Source of the DNA: Betaproteobacteria bacterium
GTDB lineage: Bacteria > Pseudomonadota > Gammaproteobacteria > Burkholderiales > Casimicrobiaceae
NCBI GenBank assembly: GCA_004293675.1
Contig: READ01000042.1
Location: forward strand, 1 to 36,129
Length of the DNA: 36,129 nucleotides
Reading direction: 5' to 3'
Part shown: positions 17,679 through 26,502 of the stretch, in pieces
How the letters are laid out: the number at the start of each line of letters is the position of its first letter
Numbering within the stretch: position 1 is the stretch's first letter
Program-made: the position numbers and the translations under genes
Notes under the pieces: model-generated
Databases searched by the model: none
What the model was told of the DNA's origin: nothing
The model's input: the letters and a program-made list of their open reading frames with translations, nothing else

Positions 17679-18439
17679 CCACCGCTATCGTCGCCGAAGA
17701 CGAACCGCATATTCGCGCGCAACTCGTCGCGCTCCTCGCGCAGCTCTGGCCGGATTTAGAAATCGTCACCGAAGCCGAGGATGGCATCGCCGCGCTCGCC
17801 GCGATTCGCGCGCACGAACCCGACCTGTTGTTTCTTGATGTGAAGATGCCTGGGTTGAGCGGCGTTGAAGTGCTGCAAGCGTTGGGTGCACATCGTTTTG
17901 TGACAGTGTTCACAACCGCGTTCGACGACTTCGCGGTGAAGGCGTTTGAAGAAGGGGCGATCGATTACCTCGTGAAACCAATCACGGCGGCGCGCTTGGC
18001 TAAAGCGATCACGCGCGTGCAAGAGAAACTATTGCATGTGGACACCAGCGCGCCGATCATCGACGGAACACCAACGGCAGCGACCGCGCACGCAACAGCC
18101 GCAACACCAACGCAACCCCTGCGCTGGATCCAAGCCACGCAAGGCGATCGCGTAATTTTCGTCACCATCAACGAAGTGCTGTTCTTTCAATCGGATAGCA
18201 AATACACGCGCGTCGTCACCAAAGATCGAGAAGCCTTCATTCGCAAATCGATCAAAGCGCTTATCGATGAACTCGATCCGCATCAATTCGTGCAAGTCCA
18301 TCGCGGCACGTTGATCAACGTGAACTTCATCGACGTCGTCGAGCGTCACAGCCTGCGCGGGATGCAAGTGCGCATGCGCGGCCACACGAGCGCATTGCAG
18401 ATCGCCCAGCCGTATCAGGCGGTGTTTCGCGGCATGTAG
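17675..18439 (+). CDS. LytTR-type response regulator
   Basis: 254 residues. The receiver domain (1-115) has the acidic pair Glu8/Asp9, phospho-acceptor Asp55 (LLFLDVKMPG), and Lys101 in DYLVKPI. A linker rich in Ala/Thr (about 120-145) joins it to a LytTR DNA-binding domain (about 148-254) with INEVLFFQSDSKYTRVV and QVHRGTLINVNFI. It would bind direct-repeat sites upstream of target genes once phosphorylated by the overlapping LytS-type kinase. Target genes are unknown; the secreted-protein genes directly downstream are natural candidates (inference). Confidence 0.95.
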   Translation: MTTAIVAEDEPHIRAQLVALLAQLWPDLEIVTEAEDGIAALAAIRAHEPDLLFLDVKMPGLSGVEVLQALGAHRFVTVFTTAFDDFAVKAFEEGAIDYLVKPITAARLAKAITRVQEKLLHVDTSAPIIDGTPTAATAHATAATPTQPLRWIQATQGDRVIFVTINEVLFFQSDSKYTRVVTKDREAFIRKSIKALIDELDPHQFVQVHRGTLINVNFIDVVERHSLRGMQVRMRGHTSALQIAQPYQAVFRGM

Positions 18440-18452
18440 CGCGCTTTCGTTC

Positions 18453-18480
18453 AGTTGTTCGCCTGTCCATTCGGACAACT
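18453..18480. promoter_or_regulatory. Overlapping dyads after the LytTR regulator gene
   Basis: TGTCC-ATTC-GGACA (18464-18477) is a perfect small dyad. AGTTGT (18453-18458) and ACAACT (18475-18480) form an alternative outer pair. No T-run follows, so this is not a clear terminator; it could be an operator or weak transcription stop. A similar GTCCGTTTGGAC occurs at 29309-29320, between the other two-component genes. Confidence 0.35.
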
Positions 18481-18623
18481 AGCGCTCAGCCGAAACGCTC
18501 CCTAGCATCCTCGTTGTCCGTTAGTTGCGCGTCACGTCGACGCACTGACGAGTGCTTTCCGCTGAGATCGTTTGATCGCGCGGTGAAGGCGAAACCCACC
18601 CAACGAAAAGAGAGATAACCCAG

Positions 18624-19529
18624 ATGAGACCCGCTTCGATTTGGATAGCCGCACCTGTCTGCGCCCTCGGTTGGTTTGCGCTGCCGCATGCATCTGCGCA
18701 AAACCTCCTTCCGTTCAAAGTCTATGTGGGGCAGGTCGCGAGTTTCGACGTCACCAAGGGCGTCAACACGATCAAGGTCAACGACGGTTTTGTGTCAACG
18801 GGCACCATTCCCGTGAGCCCAAAAGGCGTCTATCGCATCAAACCCGGGCAGGCGCTCGCCTTGCTCTATCAAGGAAAGCCAAGGGGTCAGACCGGGGTCG
18901 ATTTCGGCAACCTGGTGACCGGTAACTACGGCAAAGTGATCCGAAAGGTAGACGGTCAAGAGCTCAAAATGGAGAACTATCTCGGCGTTGAAACGCGCTT
19001 CGAGATCACCTGGATCAACAAGCCGCATGAAGATGCGTACGGCATCTCCCGAAAGTACAAAAGTAAATTCAATCCGCCGCTGCCCGCGTCTGACTTCGAT
19101 CGCGCAGACGGCATCATTCTCATTAACAGTCCAGATCCTGTTCCCGCGCTGAAGGAGCCTGCGTTTGCCAAAGACGTCAACAAAGTCGCCGGAAAGAAAC
19201 TCACTGTTTACTACCTCGCGAGCCCGATCGATGCGGAACCGGTATTGACCGTTGAGGTTGATTTTTCTGGCGTACCGACTGGCTCGTTGACGAGTACAAA
19301 AGCTGAGAACGGAGCGGATCAGGCCAGCAGCGCAAACGCGCAAAAGCTCCGCGATGAGCGCGCTCAAGCGCAGCAGCAAGCCAGCGAGGATCGCGCGGAC
19401 ATGAAGAAGCAGAAAGAAGATGAACGCGCCGCGGCCAGAGAGGCAAAGGCTGATGCGCGCGCAGACGCCGCCGCAGAGCGTGCGAAAAAGCGCGCCGAAG
19501 CGGCCGCTGCTCGCAAGATCGTTCCGTAG
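18624..19529 (+). CDS. Unrecognised secreted protein with charged coiled-coil tail
   Basis: 301 residues, not matched to a family I know. A signal peptide (residues 1-25, ending ASA before QNLLP) indicates export. Residues 26-235 look like a beta-rich globular region with VYVGQVASFDVTKGVNTIKV, RYKIKPGQ-like phrases (YRIKPGQALALLYQGKPRG) and no cysteines. Residues 237-301 are a highly charged Ala/Arg/Lys/Asp helix (AREAKADARADAAAERAKKR), probably a coiled coil. The ATG at 18624 follows a GAGAGA ribosome binding site. It lies 184 bp after the LytTR regulator and 20 bp before a small membrane protein gene, so the latter two may be co-transcribed. Confidence 0.8.
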   Translation: MRPASIWIAAPVCALGWFALPHASAQNLLPFKVYVGQVASFDVTKGVNTIKVNDGFVSTGTIPVSPKGVYRIKPGQALALLYQGKPRGQTGVDFGNLVTGNYGKVIRKVDGQELKMENYLGVETRFEITWINKPHEDAYGISRKYKSKFNPPLPASDFDRADGIILINSPDPVPALKEPAFAKDVNKVAGKKLTVYYLASPIDAEPVLTVEVDFSGVPTGSLTSTKAENGADQASSANAQKLRDERAQAQQQASEDRADMKKQKEDERAAAREAKADARADAAAERAKKRAEAAAARKIVP

Positions 19530-19549
19530 AGACGCTGGGGAGCGAACAA

Positions 19550-19993
19550 ATGAATGTGACACTGCAACAGCATTTAGAAGTTTGTTTTCGGCGAACGACG
19601 CAATCGTTGCGCTGGATTGGCTTGATCTGCATCGGTGTTTTCGCAATCACATTTATCGTCGCCCTGTATTCGATTCTCTCGTCGCCAAAAATCAATAGCG
19701 GCATGTTCATCGGTCTCGGCGTCATCGCCGTGTTCATGGCAGGTAGCTACGCGGTTTACGCGCACGCCGAGCGAATTCAAAAGCGACTGCACCACGTGTT
19801 TTTCATTGCGCCCGATCAAGTCGTAAAGATTGACGCGAAAGTGTTTCAGAACGGGCCGATCACGAGTTACATGTTTCACTTTCACTCGCCAAAACCCGCG
19901 AAGGTGGTTGGCATCAGCGTGCCCAATGAGGCCATGTTCGATTCGCTTCGTGCTTTGCTGCCGCAGCACTTTCCCAACGCCAATCGAGGCTAG
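19550..19993 (+). CDS. Unrecognised small membrane protein
   Basis: 147 residues. Two hydrophobic segments (about 21-44 and 50-69) form a hairpin, followed by a soluble domain of about 75 residues (FFIAPDQVVKIDAKVFQNGP, then YMFHFHSPKPAKVVGISVP). A GGGGAG ribosome binding site precedes the ATG. It sits 20 bp after the secreted coiled-coil protein gene and 58 bp before the next exported protein. The layout resembles small membrane proteins with a PH-like domain, but I cannot confirm that. Function unknown. Confidence 0.78.
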   Translation: MNVTLQQHLEVCFRRTTQSLRWIGLICIGVFAITFIVALYSILSSPKINSGMFIGLGVIAVFMAGSYAVYAHAERIQKRLHHVFFIAPDQVVKIDAKVFQNGPITSYMFHFHSPKPAKVVGISVPNEAMFDSLRALLPQHFPNANRG

Positions 19994-20051
19994 ACCGATG
20001 TCTTTGCTCAGCGGTTTAAGCCGACTTCGAAAAATATGAAACGAGACCAGA

Positions 20052-21113
20052 ATGAACACACTTTCTAAGTACCCATCAAGAGCCCAGAGGGCAGCGGCTG
20101 CTGCGTTTCTCGCACTGTCTTGCGTCGCCGCACAAGCCCAAACGCTGCAGTGGGCACAGTTCACGACATTGACTCCGTTTGGATCGGGCGGTCTCACATC
20201 CTCACAATTACTCCCTGTCTCTGTGTCCGGCGCGGGCCGGGGCAGTGGTGTCGCAACGCTCACGATGAGCGTGAGTGGCGGTAGTGCGAGCTGGAACGGC
20301 TTCGGTGTTGGTCGCAATGACGACGGCTATTTCCCCGCGCCCGATTTGCCGCAGGTCGGCATCACGTTCATGAATGGTGCGCCCGGCTATCTGGGTGGCG
20401 TTCCGGCGGCCGCGCAAGCTGCTTTCACCGCCGCGTACAACCTCGCAGGCGGCCCCTCGGGCGCGCCAATGCCGCCGACGGATCGAGCTGCGGTTTACGC
20501 CGATTCCGGCACCGGAACAACACTCTCCGCGCAATGGAATTTTTCAGGGTTGCAGGGGGGCAAGCTGCCTGCAGGATCATGGTTTTTCGTTGACGGGGTC
20601 GATCAGGGCGAACGAGTCACGCTGACAGGGCCGAGTGGCTGGATCTCTGCCGTGCACACTGGCGACTCGACGCTGCCGAGAGCCCCAAACGGCATGGTGA
20701 CGTTGGTGAGTTCGCCCACCTTTCCGAGCTGCGCTCCAGCGATTGCCAGCGGCTCGACTACGCTTCAACTCGATGGTCGATACGGGGATCTGAGTCAAAG
20801 CACTCCGGGTTGCTCGCCCGTACCCGTTCCTGTGGCTGGACAGACAGTGGGCTACACCAAAGGTATTGACAGCGTGGGCGTGTGGGTGCGCACAGCCATT
20901 GACCTGAGCAGCCTTAGTATTTCCGCGCTCGACGTCGATGTGAGTCCGCCAAATTCACCGGACAATAATTTTTTGTTGGGGTTCGGATTGATCGCTGCGA
21001 CCTTTGATCCGCCGCCAGTGCCAGGCGTTTCTGGGCAAGCCCAAAGTATCCTCGTGGCGCTGCTGCTGTTGGCGGGCGTTGTGGGTTTACGTCGTCGAAT
21101 CGCTAAAACCTAG
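20052..21113 (+). CDS. Exported Gly/Ser/Pro-rich protein with C-terminal sorting-like tail
   Basis: 353 residues. The signal peptide ends near AQAQT (residue 30). The body is low in charge and rich in Gly, Ser, Thr and Pro, as in bacterial surface or matrix proteins. One likely disulfide loop spans PSCAPAI to TPGCSP. The tail (about 321-353) has the three-part layout of CTERM sorting signals: PVPGVSGQ, a hydrophobic run, and a basic end LRRRIAKT. It differs from canonical PEP-CTERM and IPTL-CTERM in its motif. The next gene begins almost at once, suggesting an operon with the giant protein. Function not recognised. Confidence 0.8.
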   Translation: MNTLSKYPSRAQRAAAAAFLALSCVAAQAQTLQWAQFTTLTPFGSGGLTSSQLLPVSVSGAGRGSGVATLTMSVSGGSASWNGFGVGRNDDGYFPAPDLPQVGITFMNGAPGYLGGVPAAAQAAFTAAYNLAGGPSGAPMPPTDRAAVYADSGTGTTLSAQWNFSGLQGGKLPAGSWFFVDGVDQGERVTLTGPSGWISAVHTGDSTLPRAPNGMVTLVSSPTFPSCAPAIASGSTTLQLDGRYGDLSQSTPGCSPVPVPVAGQTVGYTKGIDSVGVWVRTAIDLSSLSISALDVDVSPPNSPDNNFLLGFGLIAATFDPPPVPGVSGQAQSILVALLLLAGVVGLRRRIAKT

Positions 21114-21157
21114 CGGTGGCGAGATCGCGCGTGGGTCGAGGTGAGATCAAACTGCCG

Positions 21158-24100
21158 ATGATGTTATCCACCGTCAAACTGTGGCGAAACGCGAGATTGC
21201 GAGACTGTTCGCTGGCGTGCGGACTCGTTGCCACGCTTGTGCTGCTCAGTGCTTCGCAGGTTTGGGCGCAGCAGCCTGCCTGCGCGGCACTGCCCGAGGT
21301 GGCGCGCAGCTGTGTTGATGTCGTGCTCCTCGAACCCACCGCCAGCAATCAAGCGCGCACCGGCGTATCGAATTTCGGTGTTGATGATGAGCCCGGCAGC
21401 GACGCGAGCGGCACCAATCACGTGGTTCGCACACTCGACACGATCATTTACGAATTTCGCTATCGTGTGCTTCACACCGACGCACAGGCGCTGCGGCTCA
21501 ACGTGACACTTCCGATGGGTGTGGATCTGGTGGAACCGCCAAACCCCCAGTTTAGCGGGCTTCCTATTCCGAGCTTCTGCCTGAGCGGTTCCACATTGAT
21601 TGGACGCGTGCTTAGCTGCGAGCTCGGCAACGTCGTTGCGGGCACGACGCGAAATGCAACGCTTCGCGCTCGACCGCAGTTCGGGTTGCTCGACGGCACG
21701 GTGCTCCTTGTTGAGTCGTCGATCAGCGCTGCTAACCAGCAAAGCACCGGCGCTGTGAGCCGATCGGGCTATCAAGATTTGGTGAATGAGCAAAACGTTA
21801 GCTGCACCGTCTCGCGAAACGGCGCGACTGCAGTGCTCTTGCCATGCGGCGATGTCGTATCGGCGAAGGCGCAATTCGATCTTGAACTCGCAGGGTATGC
21901 CACGACCAATATCGCAGACCGTGGCGCACGCAACCCCAATCAAATCAACGTGGCACTCGCCTCGTCGGTCACCACGGTGGTCGGCGGCAGCGCCGGCCGA
22001 TCTGGCTTCATTCTTACTTATCCCGTCGCGATCGCTCTGCCGGGTGACGGTGTTGGTGCAGCGCCGCTCGTAAGCACCGCGCCTATCGAGCTTACGCAGC
22101 GTCTCTCCAACAGCGACGGCATCGCAAGCTTCGGCGAATTGATCGGCTGTGGCATCAACGGCAACGACGATGCCGTTCCGAATGGCACGCGCTTGCCCGC
22201 GAACTGGTCGCTGGGCGCGGTCAACGCCTCCTCGCAGCGGGCGCTCTACCACCCCTACGGCCGGATTGGTCTCGCGGCCGGTGCCGCAAACGCGACCAAC
22301 TCGGTTGGCGATTCCGGCAGCATGAGCTGCGGACAGCTGGTCGCTGGTGGCGACATTGCGATTTCTCTGACGCCGAGTGCCGCGACGTTTAATCCAGCTT
22401 CGTTCCCAACCCGACAAGTTGATGGTCAAGTGGTGCCGCGCCGCTACGTGTTCGTCGGTGTGGTGTTGGTGTTCTATCCCGCGCTTCCCGTACAACCGCC
22501 GTCCGACGGTGGCACGGGGGACGGATCGGTGTTGGTGCGTGTGGATTTGGGGGTGCTCGATCAGGGCAGCTTGAGAGCACTAAGCATCGGTGGCGCAACA
22601 GAACCGGATGCTAATGCCATTAACAATGGTTTTTCTGGCGCAGAAACCTTTGATGACGATACTAATAATTTCAGTATTGGCTCCCTCAATATTGAGGGAG
22701 CATTCCATCGAAAGTTATGGCGAAACCCCAGAATTGACACCGCCGTGTTCGCAGGCGAGGAGTGCTTGCCCGATGGCTCGGATCCTGAGTGTCGCCACGG
22801 CTATGTGTTTCCCGGCGCAAACATTCAGTCGGAATTTCGATTCAGCTACGGTGGATTTAGTCAGCGCCCAAATGCGCAGTTCTGCGATGAGTGGGATAGC
22901 ACCCGAACACGACTCCGAAACCCGTTTGACAGTAACGCGCAGGTGGATGAAATGCCGCTCGGCAGTCCGCTTGTGCTTCGTATGTTCGGTTTGAACACAA
23001 GTGCTGCCGTGCTCAACGCAGCTGGCTTCTCAGTGGAAGTGAGCCCAGACGCAGGCACCATTCCAAACATCGATTGGGACTACGGAGAACCGGCGCGAAG
23101 CCTGGCAAGAAGCCAACTGAGTGCGCCAGAGTGCAGCTCGGGTAGTTGGTTTGCTGCAGCCTTGCCCGCTCAGCTCACCGATGGATTCAACGCCATACTT
23201 CCGCCGCCAGCGTTCGAGTCTCCGGTCGGAAGTGGGAATTACCCGAGCATCAAGCGCGTACGAATTATCGCGACATCGCTGCCCGCATTCGTTTCGCTTG
23301 CGCTGCGCGGAAGCTACGAGGTGATGGCCAACACGCCTGGCGCAAAACTTCCCAATCGAACCTCGTTTCGATTCGCCAATGAAGCCGTTTGGACCTACGC
23401 TGAGAATGATCACGCCATTGTGCGAAGCGTCGACACCAGTATCAATTTGACCGCTAGCCGCAACATCACCACCGGTGCCAATGCGCCTATCAGCAGCGTG
23501 GGCTTCGGCGAACTAGTCGAATACGCGATCGGTGCGACCTTCACCAGCGCTGAGGCAAACCCAGCGCCGTCGGCGTCGCCCGTCATCATCAAAGCGTATT
23601 TGGCTCCCGAGCTTGAATACGTCGTTGGCTCGGCGAATGTAGCGCTGCACATGCCGCCTTACGCGGGCGTTGATCCCGAAAGCGCAATGACTGCGACGGT
23701 GCTTGAGTGGCGAATTGCCAATGCCGTGCCAGGCGGACCGCTTCCATGGATTTATTACGCCGCGCAATTGAGCGCGAACGCAACCAACAACGCGCGTCTC
23801 CACACCAGCGCGACCATCGAGCACGCGCTTGACCCGAGTCCGCTTTTTGTTGCGCCGATCTGGGCTTCCCGTGAAGATCGCTATGCGTTCGCTGATTTGG
23901 TCGCGAGCATTCCCGAAGGGCTTCTGGTTGCTAAATCAACCAACACACCGTACATCGAATCGGGTGCAACCCAGCAGTGGACGCTACAGTACCGCAACAC
24001 GTCGGCGAGTCAATTTGACGCCATCCGTATCATCGATGTTCTCCCGTTTAACGGCGACTTAGTCAATGCCGAGAGTCGCTTCAGCGGCGGGTATGCGGGG

Positions 24101-25057
24101 GGCGTAGTGTCACCGCTACTGCCGGGGGAGTATGACATTTTCTACACCGCTTCTCCGAGCGCGCAAGTTAACCGCAATCCAAACTGTGTATCTAACGGCG
24201 GCTCGATTTCCGATGGCAGCGCAACCTGTCCCGCGACTGGTGCAATTTGGGTGGCCTCCACAAATGGGATCTTGCCGAGCGGCGTTACCGCGATTCGTGT
24301 GGATGATCGCAATGGCTTGCCAGCCAATGTCGCGCAGGGCATTTCGCTGCAGTTGCAAACGCAAGGCGGTCAACCAGGCGACGTCTACGAAAACTCGTTC
24401 ACAGCGGTTGCCATCGGGCAAACGCTCGTAGTCTCCAGTGTCAGGGCGAACATTCGAATCCCCGCAGGGGAGTTGCGCGGTTTTATCTACTTGGATCGTG
24501 ACGGTTCCGATGCCCTTAATAGGGGCGACGTTGGTTTGGCAGCCGTTGCGGTGGTGTTGACCGGCACGGATCGCGTTGGAAACACCTATCGAATAACCAC
24601 AGCTTCAGTCGCCCTCGGTACACAAGTCGCAATCAATGAGGTACAAATTAACGGTGGCATCCCGACACGGCGCATCTGCGACGCGGGCTCCGGGATGCGC
24701 GCCGGGCAATATTTGTTTTGCAATCTACCCACCTCCGGCAGCGATGGCTACACGATTGCCGAGACGCAGCCCAGCGGGTATCTGGACGGTGCCGAAACGC
24801 TCGGGATACTGCAAAGCGGCGCAGCCAGCGGCGTCATTGCGGCCAACGATGCTTTCGCAGGCATCCGCTTGACCAATAGCCTCTTCACCGGGCTCGGCGA
24901 CGTCGGTTCTGGCTACAACTTTGGCGAGCGTCTCGTGCCTGAGGCCAACCCTAGCCCAGCCGCAGTGCCCATTAGCACTGATGCGCTCGTGTCGCTTGCT
25001 TTGTTGCTCGTGGTCGTCGTAGCACTGGTGTCTCGTTATAGTGAAAGCAAATCATGA
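21158..25057 (+). CDS. Giant exported DUF11/SdrD_B-like surface protein with C-terminal membrane tail
   Basis: About 1299 residues from the ATG at 21158 (a second ATG follows at 21161; the frame is open to a GTG at 21116, which would add 14 residues before a normal signal peptide). The signal ends near VWAQQP. Much of the chain is predicted beta-rich. A DUF11-like module lies at about 920-985 (ESGATQQWTLQYRNTSASQF, then IIDVLPFNGD). An SdrD_B-like module lies at about 1104-1245 (LRGFIYLDRDGSDALNRGD, later GYTIAETQPSGYLDGAETLG). The tail is VPISTDALVSLALLLVVVVA then VSRYSESKS, a sorting-like or anchoring segment. Such proteins are cell-surface adhesins or matrix components in other bacteria. 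The stop overlaps the next ATG (ATGA). Confidence 0.9.
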   Translation: MMLSTVKLWRNARLRDCSLACGLVATLVLLSASQVWAQQPACAALPEVARSCVDVVLLEPTASNQARTGVSNFGVDDEPGSDASGTNHVVRTLDTIIYEFRYRVLHTDAQALRLNVTLPMGVDLVEPPNPQFSGLPIPSFCLSGSTLIGRVLSCELGNVVAGTTRNATLRARPQFGLLDGTVLLVESSISAANQQSTGAVSRSGYQDLVNEQNVSCTVSRNGATAVLLPCGDVVSAKAQFDLELAGYATTNIADRGARNPNQINVALASSVTTVVGGSAGRSGFILTYPVAIALPGDGVGAAPLVSTAPIELTQRLSNSDGIASFGELIGCGINGNDDAVPNGTRLPANWSLGAVNASSQRALYHPYGRIGLAAGAANATNSVGDSGSMSCGQLVAGGDIAISLTPSAATFNPASFPTRQVDGQVVPRRYVFVGVVLVFYPALPVQPPSDGGTGDGSVLVRVDLGVLDQGSLRALSIGGATEPDANAINNGFSGAETFDDDTNNFSIGSLNIEGAFHRKLWRNPRIDTAVFAGEECLPDGSDPECRHGYVFPGANIQSEFRFSYGGFSQRPNAQFCDEWDSTRTRLRNPFDSNAQVDEMPLGSPLVLRMFGLNTSAAVLNAAGFSVEVSPDAGTIPNIDWDYGEPARSLARSQLSAPECSSGSWFAAALPAQLTDGFNAILPPPAFESPVGSGNYPSIKRVRIIATSLPAFVSLALRGSYEVMANTPGAKLPNRTSFRFANEAVWTYAENDHAIVRSVDTSINLTASRNITTGANAPISSVGFGELVEYAIGATFTSAEANPAPSASPVIIKAYLAPELEYVVGSANVALHMPPYAGVDPESAMTATVLEWRIANAVPGGPLPWIYYAAQLSANATNNARLHTSATIEHALDPSPLFVAPIWASREDRYAFADLVASIPEGLLVAKSTNTPYIESGATQQWTLQYRNTSASQFDAIRIIDVLPFNGDLVNAESRFSGGYAGGVVSPLLPGEYDIFYTASPSAQVNRNPNCVSNGGSISDGSATCPATGAIWVASTNGILPSGVTAIRVDDRNGLPANVAQGISLQLQTQGGQPGDVYENSFTAVAIGQTLVVSSVRANIRIPAGELRGFIYLDRDGSDALNRGDVGLAAVAVVLTGTDRVGNTYRITTASVALGTQVAINEVQINGGIPTRRICDAGSGMRAGQYLFCNLPTSGSDGYTIAETQPSGYLDGAETLGILQSGAASGVIAANDAFAGIRLTNSLFTGLGDVGSGYNFGERLVPEANPSPAAVPISTDALVSLALLLVVVVALVSRYSESKS

Positions 25058-25368
25058 AACGTCGTTCGATCGCAGCACTCATCGCATTGGCATGTTCGTT
25101 TGCGTTCGCGCAAGCGGGCTATAACGGTGCGGCCAAATCGTTCGTCACCCAGTTTTGGCGAAGCATCGACAAGATCGACGCGATGCCCAACAATCGTAGC
25201 CGTCCGGCATTGGCGCAAACCGAAATCAAGGTGGCAGCGACACACTTACGAAACACCAGAAAGCGCGACCCAGCGCTGGATGTGCGTGATATGGAGGACG
25301 CGCTCGCTCGAGTGCAAGGACTGGTCGTCGACCGCGAAAACGGTAACCCTTCTACGCGTCACGAATAG
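25054..25368 (+). CDS. Small exported protein of unknown function
   Basis: 104 residues. The ATG overlaps the giant protein's stop (ATGA), implying coupled translation. A signal peptide (MKRRSIAALIALACSFAFAQ) is followed by a short, probably helical domain with many charged residues (AATHLRNTRKRDPALDVRD, then ALARVQGLVVDRENG). It has no cysteine in the mature part and no domain that I recognise. The coupling suggests it works with, or helps export of, the giant surface protein (inference). Confidence 0.75.
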   Translation: MKRRSIAALIALACSFAFAQAGYNGAAKSFVTQFWRSIDKIDAMPNNRSRPALAQTEIKVAATHLRNTRKRDPALDVRDMEDALARVQGLVVDRENGNPSTRHE

Positions 25369-25688
25369 CCCACCCGCCGGAATACGGCAATCCGGCACGA
25401 AACCGCGTTGGCACACGGCGCGCAGGAACGAACCTGACCCAGTCCTTAAGCGATTTTTAGGTGCGGTGGTGGCGGCGCTCTTAGAGCTCCGAGCCACGAC
25501 AAGTCGTCGCCTACCGATCACAACACGTAGGCGCGGGTTTGACCGCGCGCGCCTGTGTGCTTCGGTCGTCCGCACAGCATCATCACGCCGTCAACTGTCG
25601 CACCCTGTACCTTTGGGCCGCTGTTTTTCAGGCGGTAAAGAAAACACAATCTCAATGTCGCGCTTCTGGCGTATCAAGGTTTTGGAAC
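25369..25688. other. 320-bp intergenic region with hairpins
   Basis: No gene was found. It holds GCCGGA...TCCGGC early on, and CGCCTAC (25508-25514) pairing with GTAGGCG (25527-25533). A promoter for the DUF1566 pair is expected here, but no clear -10/-35 was identified. Confidence 0.4.
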
Positions 25689-26492
25689 ATGGAAAAAACT
25701 ACTGTCTCGCGCGTTCTGCGCTTTACACGAATTGGAATTGTTACGCAGGCGCTGTTCTGCTCATTCGCCTTTGCGGTCAATGACACTGGGGTCACGATTT
25801 GCTACGACGATGCCTTCGTTTCAGCGTGCAACAGTGCGTTAACGTCTGATGTCGGGACACACCCGCGTCAGGACGCTCGCTTCGGCCGAGACGGCGGGGT
25901 GTCGAAAATCGGCGGTGGCGCCGCTGGTTTCGACTTTTCCAAAATTAGTAATGCTGGGGCGGATCTTCCCAGCTCTGCCGTGCTGGGTACCGCACCAACC
26001 GACTGGGGGTGTACACGGGATAACGTGACCGGGCTGTGGTGGGAGGTAAAAACGCTAAACACCACGACCCCCGGTTTGCGCGATGTGAACAACACGTACA
26101 CCTGGTACGACAACAACGCCGCGACGAATGGCGGCAATGCCGGTAATCTGGGCATTTCAGCGTCGTGCAACGGAACACTCACGCAGTGCAACAGCCAGGC
26201 CTACGTCGCTGCGGTCAACGCCGTTACGATGTGCGGCCGGTCGGATTGGCGCATGCCGTCTTACAAAGAGGCAATGTCGATCTACAACGCGGCGATTCCG
26301 CAGGCGGCTCTTAACCCCAGCCCGAACGACCCAACGTACTTCCAGAACGGCGGGTTTGGCATGTCCACTTCGAACACAGCGCCAACTGATACGGCGAGGA
26401 TTTTCCACCTGGACATGGGCGGCATGAGAACGACCCTCAAGACACAGGGTCGACCTGTTCGCCTTGTTGCTGGCACGAATACCTATCAATAG
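25689..26492 (+). CDS. DUF1566 (Lcl C-terminal) domain exported protein
   Basis: 267 residues from the ATG at 25689; the frame is open further upstream but the signal peptide (ending SFAFA before VNDTG) fixes the start. The family pattern is clear: NDTGVTICYDD, GRDGGVSKIGGGAAGFDFSK, WGCTRDNVTGLWWEVKT, NTYTWYDNN, CGRSDWRMPSYKEAMSIYN, and the C-terminal RPVRLVAG. These proteins resemble the Legionella collagen-like protein C-terminal domain and are exported; their biochemical role is unknown. The next DUF1566 gene starts 10 bp downstream, so the two form a likely operon. Confidence 0.88.
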   Translation: MEKTTVSRVLRFTRIGIVTQALFCSFAFAVNDTGVTICYDDAFVSACNSALTSDVGTHPRQDARFGRDGGVSKIGGGAAGFDFSKISNAGADLPSSAVLGTAPTDWGCTRDNVTGLWWEVKTLNTTTPGLRDVNNTYTWYDNNAATNGGNAGNLGISASCNGTLTQCNSQAYVAAVNAVTMCGRSDWRMPSYKEAMSIYNAAIPQAALNPSPNDPTYFQNGGFGMSTSNTAPTDTARIFHLDMGGMRTTLKTQGRPVRLVAGTNTYQ

Positions 26493-26502
26493 CGGGGGCA
26501 TC

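Noticed and set aside
18795-19646. 283-codon minus-strand frame over the 18624-19529 gene
   Set aside because: The plus-strand gene has a proper signal peptide, ribosome binding site and coiled-coil tail; the antisense frame has low-complexity, shadow-like sequence.
21164-22495. 443-codon open frame on the minus strand inside the giant surface protein gene
   Set aside because: It is antisense to a gene with signal peptide and recognised domains; its composition (Arg/Ala/His-rich) is that of a frame shadow and it has no motif.
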